A stretch of 64,000 bases of DNA, from contig SVKK01000003.1 in assembly GCA_015068425.1 (NCBI GenBank), positions 1-64,000 of the forward strand, in the 5' to 3' direction. Position 1 is the stretch's first letter. Each line of letters opens with the position of its first letter. The notes under the pieces are model-generated. The model was not told the DNA's origin, did no database searches, and worked only from the letters and a program-made list of their open reading frames with translations. Below, one piece after another: positions 13,870 to 21,814 of the stretch. The position numbers were made by a program, and so were the translations under genes. This DNA is from Oscillospiraceae bacterium (lineage in GTDB: Bacteria > Bacillota > Clostridia > Oscillospirales > Oscillospiraceae).

Positions 13870-13900
13870 CGGAGGCTTTTGGAAAGCCTCCGCGCTTTTT
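13858..13900 (-). terminator. Terminator after the LysR-type gene
   Basis: Perfect 11 bp stem GCGGAGGCTTT / AAAGCCTCCGC with a three-base loop, T runs on both sides; works for the minus-strand regulator gene ending at 13915. Confidence 0.85.
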
Positions 13901-13914
13901 ACATTCCCAAACTT

Positions 13915-14835
13915 TTAAGGTATGCTGTTTTCCGAGCGGTAAAACGGTACGCTTTCCACAAATCGCTCCCCGTTTGCGGAACATTGCCCGGGATTGAAGA
14001 GCAGAACCATGGACTGCTTCTTCTCCAGCGGCTTTTCCGTTTTGAATAAACGCACCCCACTTCGAAGGTCAAAAGATGAACCGCCAATAGCAAAACCGTT
14101 TTTATCCATCAGTAAGGAGCTGGAGGCCGGATCGTCGGAAGCATATTGCATATTCCTTGGAGAAAAACCGTGGGCCCTGCAAACATCAAGCTCGAAGCCG
14201 CCGGAGAGGTCATATCGGTCCGTTCGCATATAAAGATGCAGCGTGCATTCCGAAAGCTTACGGTAATCCAGCCTATCCCCCTCAGTTGCCGGCGAATTCT
14301 CCGGGACAATGAAGAAAGTATCAAAATCGCGGCAGTAACGCACGATGGTGTTGTGAAGGCCATATCCCGAAACGGAATAGGTGAACACACAGTCATATTT
14401 TCCCTCAAGGAGTCCCTCTCTCAATTCATGGAAGCCTCCCAGAGAGAGGTCAACAGAAAAATCGGAGTATTCAGATTCACAGCGCATGATATAAGACTTA
14501 ACCTCGGAAAATATCTCTGCCGAATCCAAACATCCTACGCGCACCACGGATTTATTCATTTCAACGGAGCCCACATCATAAAAGGTGGCGTTCAAACGGT
14601 TGAACAAGGGGCGAATGCGATAAAGCAGCTTTTCTCCGCTTTCCGTCAGTTCAACGCCCTGATTCGTTCGCTTCAGCAATTTGGTTTTCATACAGCTTTC
14701 AAGCTTGTTGATAAGGCGCGACGCTGCGCTGTGGCTGATATACATTTTCTGCGCAGCCGCCGAAATGCTCTTACTTTCAGCTACCGCCAGAAACACCTCG
14801 ATCTGGAGAAAAGAAATACCACCGTAATCATTCAT
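13915..14835 (-). CDS. LysR-family transcriptional regulator
   Basis: A 306 residue regulator. The N-terminal winged helix-turn-helix is typical (FLQIEVFLAVAESKSISAAA…SRLINKLE…LTESGEKLL), followed by a LysR effector-binding domain. I start at the ATG giving MNDYGGISFLQ because GGGGAGG lies nine bases upstream; an ATG six codons earlier is before that site. It is divergent from the bicupin/reductase pair, the usual LysR target arrangement, but a 276 bp MITE-like element now lies between them. Effector unknown. Confidence 0.9.
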   Translation of the reverse strand: MNDYGGISFLQIEVFLAVAESKSISAAAQKMYISHSAASRLINKLESCMKTKLLKRTNQGVELTESGEKLLYRIRPLFNRLNATFYDVGSVEMNKSVVRVGCLDSAEIFSEVKSYIMRCESEYSDFSVDLSLGGFHELREGLLEGKYDCVFTYSVSGYGLHNTIVRYCRDFDTFFIVPENSPATEGDRLDYRKLSECTLHLYMRTDRYDLSGGFELDVCRAHGFSPRNMQYASDDPASSSLLMDKNGFAIGGSSFDLRSGVRLFKTEKPLEKKQSMVLLFNPGQCSANGERFVESVPFYRSENSIP

Positions 14836-14986
14836 ATGATTTTGCCTCCCCATTCCAGTGGTTTAAGGATATTCCCTCATCATTATACAGCACGCAAAAC
14901 CCATAATCAAGTTTTGCTGCCCGAAAATCGCTGAACGATAATCGCGCAGCAAATTGACTTGAGCATATTAAATTGATATATTTAAG

Positions 14987-15262
14987 TTAGCCTGACAGAT
15001 AAAATCCGAACACGCTCCGCGAGGCGGATTTTAGCGCCAGACTTCATTTTATTCTTTGGTGGGCGACAGCCCACCTGCATAATTCAATTTTGCCTGACAC
15101 AAAAATCCGCTCTCGGGGAGTCGAAGATTTTTTAGGTCATATACTAATGCAGTGCAAGACGGCGGCTTGCAGAAAGGCTTTGTGCCTTTCAAAAGCCGAC
15201 AACGAGGCAATGCCGACGGATATGACCTCAAAAACGGGTTCGGACTATATCTGTCAGGCTAA
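14987..15262. mobile_element. MITE-like palindromic element
   Basis: A 276 bp non-coding element bounded by terminal inverted repeats of about 28 bp: TTAGCCTGACAGATA at 14987 and its exact inverse ending at 15262, extended by TCCGAAC on both sides with few mismatches. Inside are nested palindromes: AAAATCCG/CGGATTTT (15001-15032), GGTGGGC/GCCCACC (15058-15075), a long arm TTTTTTAGGTCATAT (15128) against ATATGACCTCAAAAA (15220), and GAAAGGC/GCCTTTC (15172-15190). A partial copy of the terminal repeat recurs at 15092. No transposase and no clear target duplication are seen. Confidence 0.7.
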
Positions 15263-15336
15263 GAAAGCGCAGAGAATCCGAGTGATGTTCCGTGCAAAAA
15301 TCAGCCGTCTCCACACGGCAAAAAGGAGTGTATATT

Positions 15337-16431
15337 ATGAGCGAAAAAACCAGAATCCATCAGCATCACGTACATCCCCTTATCTGGCGCGAGGGACCTG
15401 AAAACCTCTATCCCTTCCCCTTGTTCTGGATGGACGGCGAAAAAGATCTTGAGGGCTTTCATGCCACGGTAAGCTGGGCATATGTCAAGGAGCCTTGCAC
15501 ATTCCATCCTGTCCAGGGCATGGTAACTCATCCTTATGATGAGGTCATGGTATTCGTCTCCACCAATCTGGACGCAATGCACGATCTTGGTGCAGAGGTC
15601 AGCTTCACCATCGGTGAAGAGCAGGAAACCTACACCTTCGGAAGAAGCACAGTTATCTGCATCCCCCGCGGTGTTCCCCACGGTCCTGCAACTGTAAAGA
15701 GCATTGATAAACCCTTTATTCAGTACACCATCGCACTTGCAACCACCTATGACGGAGAGATAACCGCTCCCGAAGATCTGAAGGAGCCCGTTCCCGGAAG
15801 CAAGAAATACGCAGACTGCATCCAGCAGTTCCGCTGGTGGGTAGACCCCGTTACCGGCAGGCGCGTACAGGATAAATACTGCGATCCTTTCATGTGGGAA
15901 AACCGCGACCCCAATGACCCCGGATTTGGAAGAGTAGCCCGTTGGTACAAGGACGCAAAAGACTATATCGAAGTCAACAACGGCGGTCTGGATTGCTACG
16001 GCGTATCTCACCCCTGCAACCGCGGCGACAAGGGTCCCGGCAATGCGAAGAACCTTATCTGGATGTTCGGAAAGCAGCTTAACGGCTTCTCCCTCAACAC
16101 CGCTTTCGGCCACTACGATTCTCCCGGTATTCTCCATAAGGCAGGCGAATCCCACAGCCATCCCTCTGAGGAGATCATTGTTTTCCTGAGTTTGGATGCC
16201 GATGACCCCTTCTATATTGGTGCGGAGACCGAGGTTGCACTGGGCGAAGAGGATGAACGCTATGTAACTGAGACCCCCGTTGCATACATGTTCCCCAAGG
16301 GCTTCACACATCTTCCCCAGACCACGCTTTGGGTTGAGCGTCCCTTTGCCTTCATGGTTCTGGAGCTGGATTCCGAGCATGAGTCCCCCTGGAAGGTCAG
16401 AGACGGCTCCCTTACCAAGTACGACACCTGA
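15337..16431 (+). CDS. Two-domain cupin-like protein of unknown function
   Basis: A 364 residue soluble protein made of two similar halves. Each half has a cupin-like motif pair: THPYDEVMVFVS…PRGVPHGP (about residues 70-125) and HSHPSEEIIVFLS…PKGFTHLP (about 280-340), with His/Glu suited to bind a metal. I do not recognise the enzyme; candidates are an isomerase, dioxygenase-like or sugar-acid processing role. Start ATG at 15337 has AAGGAG nine bases upstream. It precedes the aldo/keto-reductase-ferredoxin gene by six bases and is divergent from the LysR regulator, so all three likely serve one pathway. Confidence 0.7.
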   Translation: MSEKTRIHQHHVHPLIWREGPENLYPFPLFWMDGEKDLEGFHATVSWAYVKEPCTFHPVQGMVTHPYDEVMVFVSTNLDAMHDLGAEVSFTIGEEQETYTFGRSTVICIPRGVPHGPATVKSIDKPFIQYTIALATTYDGEITAPEDLKEPVPGSKKYADCIQQFRWWVDPVTGRRVQDKYCDPFMWENRDPNDPGFGRVARWYKDAKDYIEVNNGGLDCYGVSHPCNRGDKGPGNAKNLIWMFGKQLNGFSLNTAFGHYDSPGILHKAGESHSHPSEEIIVFLSLDADDPFYIGAETEVALGEEDERYVTETPVAYMFPKGFTHLPQTTLWVERPFAFMVLELDSEHESPWKVRDGSLTKYDT

Positions 16432-16437
16432 GAAAAG

Positions 16438-17520
16438 ATGATAGATCCGATTTTGGGTCTTTACTCCTGGGAGACCCTGTCAGACAAAACAGTCCCGTCG
16501 GCAGAAGAGCTTATCGACACCGCCCGGAGGCTTAATATCCAATCCCTGATGATCGACTTTCCCGAGCTTCATCCACAGGCGGAGGATATAGGCAAATCGC
16601 TGCGGGCGCTGCTTCCGAAGCTTGGCGAGAGTATGCGTTTTATGGTAAGCGTTTCACCCGCATCCTGCAAAAGCTCTGATGACCTGTATGCGGAAACAGA
16701 CAAAAAGCTGGCATTTCTCGGCATCACCAAAGCGGAGTGGCTTTGGTTTGGTCCGATATCAATGCGTCTTTTTGCGCGGCTGGAGCAAATCGGCTTTCCC
16801 TCCTTTATTGAAGAGATGAAAGCTTCCGGAAAAGCCCGCTATATCGGTCTCTGGATTTCCGATCGTGGTGAATATATCAACGATGCTGCTTCTGCCTTCC
16901 CCTCCCTTGACGGAGTCCGCTTCGACTATATGCCGCTGGATATTATCGACAGACCCGGTTACTTTGGCTTTCGCACTGCGCAGAAGCAAGGTCTTTCCGC
17001 TTTTTGCTCCGCCGTCCATATCGGTGAGCGCAGAGAGACGCAGTACCCTCCCATTCTTGAAACAGTATGGAGAGGACGGACAGCCGATAGCAATCTGAGC
17101 AGTCTGCTGCTTCGCTGGAGTGTTATGCTGCAGAGTGACCAGCAGCTGATCCTGTTCCCTGCTTCTCCCGAGGAATTGGAAAAACAAATTCAGCTTATTC
17201 ATGCCGCCGAGGGCGAAAAGATGAGCATGCGCGACAAGATATTGCTGAACGATCTGTGCGATGTCTGCCGCCAGGCTCAGCCCGTGCCCTGCACTGCCTG
17301 CGGCTGCTGCATGCCATGCCCCTACGGCGTGGATATCCCCGGCCTGATGGCGGTTTACATCGATGCCTGCGTTTTCGGTGAGGATAGCTCAGCCGCAGCA
17401 CTGAACGATCTCCTTCAAAACTACGAAGTGCAGTGCCGCGCCTGCGGAAAATGCGTTAAGATATGCCCAAGATCCAATCCGGTTCCTGAAATTCTTGAAA
17501 CAATGAAAAGCTGGACATAA
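16438..17520 (+). CDS. Aldo/keto reductase-like protein with C-terminal 2x[4Fe-4S] ferredoxin domain
   Basis: A 360 residue protein. Residues 1-270 resemble a divergent aldo/keto reductase barrel, best seen in KASGKARYIGLWIS; the usual Asp-Tyr-Lys-His catalytic set is not evident, so activity may differ. Residues 280-355 carry two iron-sulfur motifs, CTACGCCMPCPYGVDIP and CRACGKCVKICPRSNP, as in the clostridial AKR-ferredoxin family. It probably passes electrons from ferredoxin-type carriers to a substrate supplied by the adjacent bicupin pathway (inference). Second gene of the unit, followed by a strong terminator. Confidence 0.8.
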   Translation: MIDPILGLYSWETLSDKTVPSAEELIDTARRLNIQSLMIDFPELHPQAEDIGKSLRALLPKLGESMRFMVSVSPASCKSSDDLYAETDKKLAFLGITKAEWLWFGPISMRLFARLEQIGFPSFIEEMKASGKARYIGLWISDRGEYINDAASAFPSLDGVRFDYMPLDIIDRPGYFGFRTAQKQGLSAFCSAVHIGERRETQYPPILETVWRGRTADSNLSSLLLRWSVMLQSDQQLILFPASPEELEKQIQLIHAAEGEKMSMRDKILLNDLCDVCRQAQPVPCTACGCCMPCPYGVDIPGLMAVYIDACVFGEDSSAAALNDLLQNYEVQCRACGKCVKICPRSNPVPEILETMKSWT

Positions 17521-17527
17521 AAAAATT

Positions 17528-17561
17528 GCGGAGACTCTTTTTTGAGTCTCCGCACTTTTTT
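17528..17561. terminator. Bidirectional terminator between the reductase gene and azlD
   Basis: Perfect 10 bp stem GCGGAGACTC / GAGTCTCCGC, six-base loop, T runs on both strands; serves convergent genes ending at 17520 and 17566. Confidence 0.9.
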
Positions 17562-17565
17562 ATGT

Positions 17566-17865
17566 TCAGAATATGAAGCCCGCAAGCAATGCCGCTGCGG
17601 AAGCAGCCAGTGCCACCACTATAAGGGGCAGTTTGAAATAAGCCAGAATAACAGCCACTACCGCGCCTATAACAGAGGTGAGTACATTGCCTGTTGCATA
17701 GAAAATCGCGGGTATGGTCATTGCGGCAAGCACCGCGTATGGTATGTAGTAGAGGAAGGATCTTATAAAGCGGGAGTTTATCTTTTTGCGGAAAAGGGTG
17801 AAGGGCAGCATACGGATGAGATAGGTCACCACCGCCATCACCGCGATATAAATTGCTATACTCAT
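17566..17865 (-). CDS. azlD: Branched-chain amino acid exporter, small subunit AzlD
   Basis: A 99 residue hydrophobic protein with four membrane segments, matching the AzlD family (VVTYLIRMLPFTLFRKK near the N-terminus). AzlD works with AzlC as an exporter of leucine, isoleucine, valine and analogues. Its start overlaps the azlC stop by four bases, so the two are translationally coupled. The convergent terminator follows immediately. Confidence 0.88.
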   Translation of the reverse strand: MSIAIYIAVMAVVTYLIRMLPFTLFRKKINSRFIRSFLYYIPYAVLAAMTIPAIFYATGNVLTSVIGAVVAVILAYFKLPLIVVALAASAAALLAGFIF

Positions 17866-18566
17866 GCCTGCTCCGCCTCCTCATTGGGTATTGGGAAAAG
17901 CCACGCTCCAAGCAGCGCCGCTCCAACGGCGCTTATAATTATTGCAAAGCCGCTTGACACAAAGGTAAACACATAATAGAAAAGAATGCTGATACCCGCG
18001 GCGACTGCCACAACGAAAAGTACACTTTTGTTCTCTCTGGCGGGAGGAATTATGATTGCAAGGAACATTCCGTAAAGCACCAGCCCCATAGCATCGGTAA
18101 TCATCTGGGGCAAAATGCTTCCGGCGGCGGCTCCCAGAAATGTTCCGAGAGTCCATCCCACTGCGGAAATGAGAATAAGGCCGTACATATATATGGGCTG
18201 TATTTTCCCTTTCTGCACCGATGACACAGCGAATATTTCGTCGGTAATTCCGAAAGCCACGATCATACGGCGGGGCGTATTGAATTTTTCACCCAGCTTT
18301 TGTGACAGCGACAGGGCCATAAGGGCATAGCGCAGATTGATAACAAGCTGGGTCATTATCATCTCTATCAATCCACCGCCTGCGGCAATTATGCCAACAC
18401 CTGCCGCCTGACCTGCGCTGGTCAGATTGGTGAGGGATATTATTACCGTATCAAGAACGCCCAAACCCAGACGGACGGACATAATTCCAAAGCCGAAAGA
18501 GACCGAGAGGTAACCAAGGGCAATGGGTATGCCGTGATATAATCCTTTTCTGAATAGTGAATTCAA
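17862..18566 (-). CDS. azlC: Branched-chain amino acid exporter, large subunit AzlC
   Basis: A 234 residue integral membrane protein with the AzlC signature GIPIALGYLSVSFGFG at the N-terminus and the internal FGITDEIFAV segment. It forms the export complex with AzlD encoded directly downstream. The family's role in branched-chain amino acid efflux is established in Bacillus and Corynebacterium relatives; the substrate here is inferred. No regulator gene is adjacent. Confidence 0.9.
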   Translation of the reverse strand: MNSLFRKGLYHGIPIALGYLSVSFGFGIMSVRLGLGVLDTVIISLTNLTSAGQAAGVGIIAAGGGLIEMIMTQLVINLRYALMALSLSQKLGEKFNTPRRMIVAFGITDEIFAVSSVQKGKIQPIYMYGLILISAVGWTLGTFLGAAAGSILPQMITDAMGLVLYGMFLAIIIPPARENKSVLFVVAVAAGISILFYYVFTFVSSGFAIIISAVGAALLGAWLFPIPNEEAEQA

Positions 18567-18725
18567 GTCTAAACTTACCTTTCCGAGTTATCGCAACAAT
18601 TGGCTACATTTTAGCACGATTGAGGAAAAAATCCAGTATCTTTTCATCTTTTCCGGAAAAATGAATATTTTCCCTTTAGTGGAGGAAAAATATGAGCACA
18701 AATCCACTTTTGGGAGGTCAGGAAG

Positions 18726-19646
18726 ATGAAAAAATTCCGACAGTTATTTCTATTTTGTCTCGCTGCAGTACTCTGCTTTGCAACAGTGGCATATGCTTTC
18801 GCCGACAGCGGCAGCCTTATTGCCGAAAATCTTGAGATAAGCACTTACCGCGGAGTTGCCGTTGGAGGCAAACTTTCCGTTGCGGATGTGGGTGCCGAGG
18901 TAGTAGGTTTTGAAATTACCACAAAGCCCACAAAGGGCGAGGTTGAACTCAGCGACGACGGCTGCTTTGTCTACACTCCCGATGAAGGCAAACGGGGCAA
19001 GGACTACTTCGGCTATAAGGCCATCGACGCCGAAGGCAAATATTCTCAGGAAGCCACCGTTATTATCAGCATCAAGAAGCAGAAAACCCGGGTGACCTAT
19101 TCCGACATGGAGGGTGTGCCCTCTGCATGGGCAGCCGTCACCCTTGCCGAGACGGGTGTTTTCATCGGCGAGAACATCGCCGGCGAATATGTTTTCCGCC
19201 CTGATGAAGAGCTGACAAGAAGTCAGTTTCTCACCATGTGCATGAAGGCCGCGGGCACTGAGCTTATTACAGACATTGAAGACACCGGATATGCCGACGA
19301 TGAGGCAATTCCCGCATGGGTTAAGCCATATGCAGGCACCGCCTTCTGCAAAGGCTATGTGAGAGGCAGCGAGAGCGAGATCGGCACCGTTTTTGCAGGA
19401 GATGAGCTCATAAGCGCTATGGAAGCTGCCTATATTCTGGATAATGTCACTTCTATCACCGATGTTGTTGCGGTATGGTTTAGCTTCGACCAGTTCCTGC
19501 CCGAATGGGCTGTTCAGTCTGCCGCCAACCTTTCCGCATGCGAGATAGTCCCCGAGTCCCTCTCCCTGCTGGACGAGAGCATATCCCGCAGCGAAGCTGC
19601 GGAAATGATATGCAAGGCAATGGCCGTTGCAGACAGCAGAAATTAA
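18726..19646 (+). CDS. Secreted SLH-domain protein with Ig/cadherin-like domain
   Basis: A 306 residue exported protein. Residues 1-27 are a signal peptide (MKKF start, hydrophobic core, cleavage near AYAFA). Residues 30-115 look like a bacterial Ig/cadherin-like beta sandwich (TKPTKGEVELSDDGCFVYTP). The remainder contains three S-layer-homology-like repeats (FRPDEELTRSQFLTMCMKA; YADDEAIPAWVKPY; ISRSEAAEMICKAMA), which bind cell-wall polymers. It is therefore probably a wall-attached surface protein; no catalytic motif is seen. GGGAGG is eight bases upstream of the ATG. An overlapping out-of-frame ORF with its own ribosome site starts at 18692. Confidence 0.8.
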   Translation: MKKFRQLFLFCLAAVLCFATVAYAFADSGSLIAENLEISTYRGVAVGGKLSVADVGAEVVGFEITTKPTKGEVELSDDGCFVYTPDEGKRGKDYFGYKAIDAEGKYSQEATVIISIKKQKTRVTYSDMEGVPSAWAAVTLAETGVFIGENIAGEYVFRPDEELTRSQFLTMCMKAAGTELITDIEDTGYADDEAIPAWVKPYAGTAFCKGYVRGSESEIGTVFAGDELISAMEAAYILDNVTSITDVVAVWFSFDQFLPEWAVQSAANLSACEIVPESLSLLDESISRSEAAEMICKAMAVADSRN

Positions 19647-19683
19647 AAAAAGCAGCTGTGACAAGCGTCACAGCTGCTTTTTT
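19645..19683. terminator. Bidirectional terminator between SLH gene and rqcH
   Basis: Perfect 14 bp stem AAAGCAGCTGTGAC / GTCACAGCTGCTTT, loop AAGC, with A and T runs on the two sides; shared by convergent genes. Confidence 0.92.
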
Positions 19684-21401
19684 CATCTTTTAAGTTTTTC
19701 TGCCAGCGCCTCATCGGCTTCAGCGATAAGGGTGTTATAGTCCGTATAGACCACCATTCCGGGAAGAGAGCCCTGAGGCTTTTTGACGAACTTTACCCGG
19801 GTATAGTCCACACTTACCTTACCTCCCGCAGATGCCTGAGAATGCAAAGCTGCAAGGCTTGCAGCCTCTGCGAGTGTGGCATCGTCCACTTCTTCACCCG
19901 CACAGCGGATAACAACATGGCTGCCATGAATTTTCTGAGTATGCAGCCATATATCACCCTTATGGGCAAGCTTAAGGGTAAGCCTGTCATTTTGGGTATT
20001 GGAACGACCCACCAGAATTTCATAGCCGCCTGTGGAAATATAGCTGAGGGGAGCTGTCTCCTTCACTCGCTGTTTACTCTGGTTTTTTTGGGGACGAAGA
20101 TAGCCTGTTTCTGTAAGCTCCCGGCGTATATCCCCTATATCGGTTTCGCTTTTCACTCTGTCTATCTCGTCAAGTACGCTGCTGAGATATTCCTCATCAC
20201 GGCTGTTTTGCGCTATAAGCTCCGTGAGATAACGTTCGGCCGTCTTGGCCTTGGTATATTCCTTATAGTAAGCCGCCGCATTCTGCTGGGGAGTTTTCAT
20301 CGGGTCGAGAGGAATGGTGACGGAGGGATAATCCTCCTCATAGAAATCCTCCACAGTTATACTGCTGCCGCCCTTTGCCCTATAGAGATTTGCGGTTATA
20401 AGGTCTGCCCAGCGGCGTTTCTCATCCCTTTTTGCGGTTTTCTCAAGCTCGCTGCGCTGCAAAGCAAGCTTGCGGCTCACCCTGTCCTTTGCATTTTTAA
20501 CTGTCTTGCGCAGGCTTTGAGTGCGTCGGTGAAGATCCTCCGCCTGACTTCGGCGGGTATAAAAGGCATCCAGCAGTTCAGAAAAACCGGAGAAGCTCTC
20601 TCCGCTCATTTCCGCTCCGTACTGTCCGATACGGATAAAGCTGAAGTCCTTCGGCTTGCCCTCAGAGAGAAGCATATAGGGCACAAATTCCCTTCTCTCA
20701 ACGCTTTCAGCAAGGGCATCCATAGATTCGGGAAGACACTCTATGTCGCCGTAACAGCGATGGACTATCTCTCTGCAGATAAGGGGCGAAAGGCATGCAA
20801 AGGTCTCCAAAAGCCATTTTTCAGGGGCTTTTTGCCCGTCATACTTTTCCCAAAGCGCTCTTCTCTCCTCACTTGTGATTGCGAAAAAATCCGGTTTTGT
20901 TTGACTGATCGGTAGACGGTAGATAAGTCCCGGCAGCACCTGACGGATGGAGCTCATCTCCGCATCCACCCTTCTAAGACAGTCTATAATTATTCCGTCG
21001 CCGTTGACAAGAATTATATTTGTGCCGCGGCCTATCATCTCAACAACAAGCTGCTTTTTTACGGGCGTCCCCATTTCGTCATAGCCATCCAGCTCAAAGA
21101 TAATAATTCTCTCCCGCTCCGGCTGATGCAAAGCGCTTATCCGTGCACCAACAAGGTGCTTGCGCAGAAGCATGCAGAACATAGGCGGTTGGGCAGGATT
21201 TTCATATTTTGCATCCGTCAAATGGACTCTTGCATTTCCCACTCCGCCGCAAAGAGCAAGGCGAACATTACCGAAGGGAGAACGGATGCTCAAAAGCACC
21301 GTAGAGTGCTCCGGCTGCTGCACTTTATCAATTTTTCCGCCCACTATCTGAGCACGAAGCTCAGATGCGAGGGCGGAAACACATACGCTGTCCAGAGGCA
21401 T
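19683..21401 (-). CDS. rqcH: Rqc2 homolog RqcH (NFACT family)
   Basis: Ribosome quality-control factor that binds stalled 50S subunits and directs addition of C-terminal alanine tails. The 572 residues show the NFACT-N domain (MPLDSVCVSALASELRAQ… start, GGKIDKVQQP), a charged coiled-coil middle region (about 290-400) and the NFACT-R RNA-binding domain (HTQKIHGSHVVIR, LPGMVVYTDYNTL). It was earlier annotated as fibronectin-binding protein in many genomes. It begins at the mrnC stop (one base shared) and is last in the uppP-ftsK-mrnC-rqcH run. Confidence 0.93.
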   Translation of the reverse strand: MPLDSVCVSALASELRAQIVGGKIDKVQQPEHSTVLLSIRSPFGNVRLALCGGVGNARVHLTDAKYENPAQPPMFCMLLRKHLVGARISALHQPERERIIIFELDGYDEMGTPVKKQLVVEMIGRGTNIILVNGDGIIIDCLRRVDAEMSSIRQVLPGLIYRLPISQTKPDFFAITSEERRALWEKYDGQKAPEKWLLETFACLSPLICREIVHRCYGDIECLPESMDALAESVERREFVPYMLLSEGKPKDFSFIRIGQYGAEMSGESFSGFSELLDAFYTRRSQAEDLHRRTQSLRKTVKNAKDRVSRKLALQRSELEKTAKRDEKRRWADLITANLYRAKGGSSITVEDFYEEDYPSVTIPLDPMKTPQQNAAAYYKEYTKAKTAERYLTELIAQNSRDEEYLSSVLDEIDRVKSETDIGDIRRELTETGYLRPQKNQSKQRVKETAPLSYISTGGYEILVGRSNTQNDRLTLKLAHKGDIWLHTQKIHGSHVVIRCAGEEVDDATLAEAASLAALHSQASAGGKVSVDYTRVKFVKKPQGSLPGMVVYTDYNTLIAEADEALAEKLKR

Positions 21402-21814
21402 TATTCTTCCTCCATTATTATTGCGAAAAGTTCATTAAGGCGCTCTCGGCAGCCGTTGAGATATAGCCAGCCAAAAAGAGCCTCCAGTCCGGTTGCGGCA
21501 TGATACTGGGATATGTCCGCATTCTTTGGAACAGAGTTGACCCTTGTGTTGCGTCCCCGGCGGTAAACAGCCTTCTCCTCCTCACTTAAAGCAGGCAGTA
21601 TCCTTTCCGCGGCAGCGGCCTGTGCGGGGGCGGAAACATATTTGACAGTCTCTCTGTGAAGTCCGGCAGAGGTGCTGCGTCCGGAGCAGATTATTCTGGA
21701 GCGAACCATAAGCTCATAGACGCAGTCGCCTATATGGGCAAGTCCCAGATTGGAAATTGCCCTTATCTCGTCTTCAGGGAGCTTTATATCAAGGAAATCC
21801 TTCATATCACTCAT
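21401..21814 (-). CDS. mrnC: Mini-ribonuclease III
   Basis: Double-strand-specific RNase lacking the dsRBD, involved in 23S rRNA 3' end maturation in Bacillus. The 137 residues contain the RNase III catalytic core: LGLAHIGDCVYELMVR with acidic Asp, and the C-proximal ATGLEALFGWLYL with Glu and Asn-equivalent positions. I start at the ATG overlapping the ftsK stop (ATGAGTGA), giving MSDMKDF, with GAGG upstream; longer in-frame starts lie within ftsK. Confidence 0.93.
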   Translation of the reverse strand: MSDMKDFLDIKLPEDEIRAISNLGLAHIGDCVYELMVRSRIICSGRSTSAGLHRETVKYVSAPAQAAAAERILPALSEEEKAVYRRGRNTRVNSVPKNADISQYHAATGLEALFGWLYLNGCRERLNELFAIIMEEE

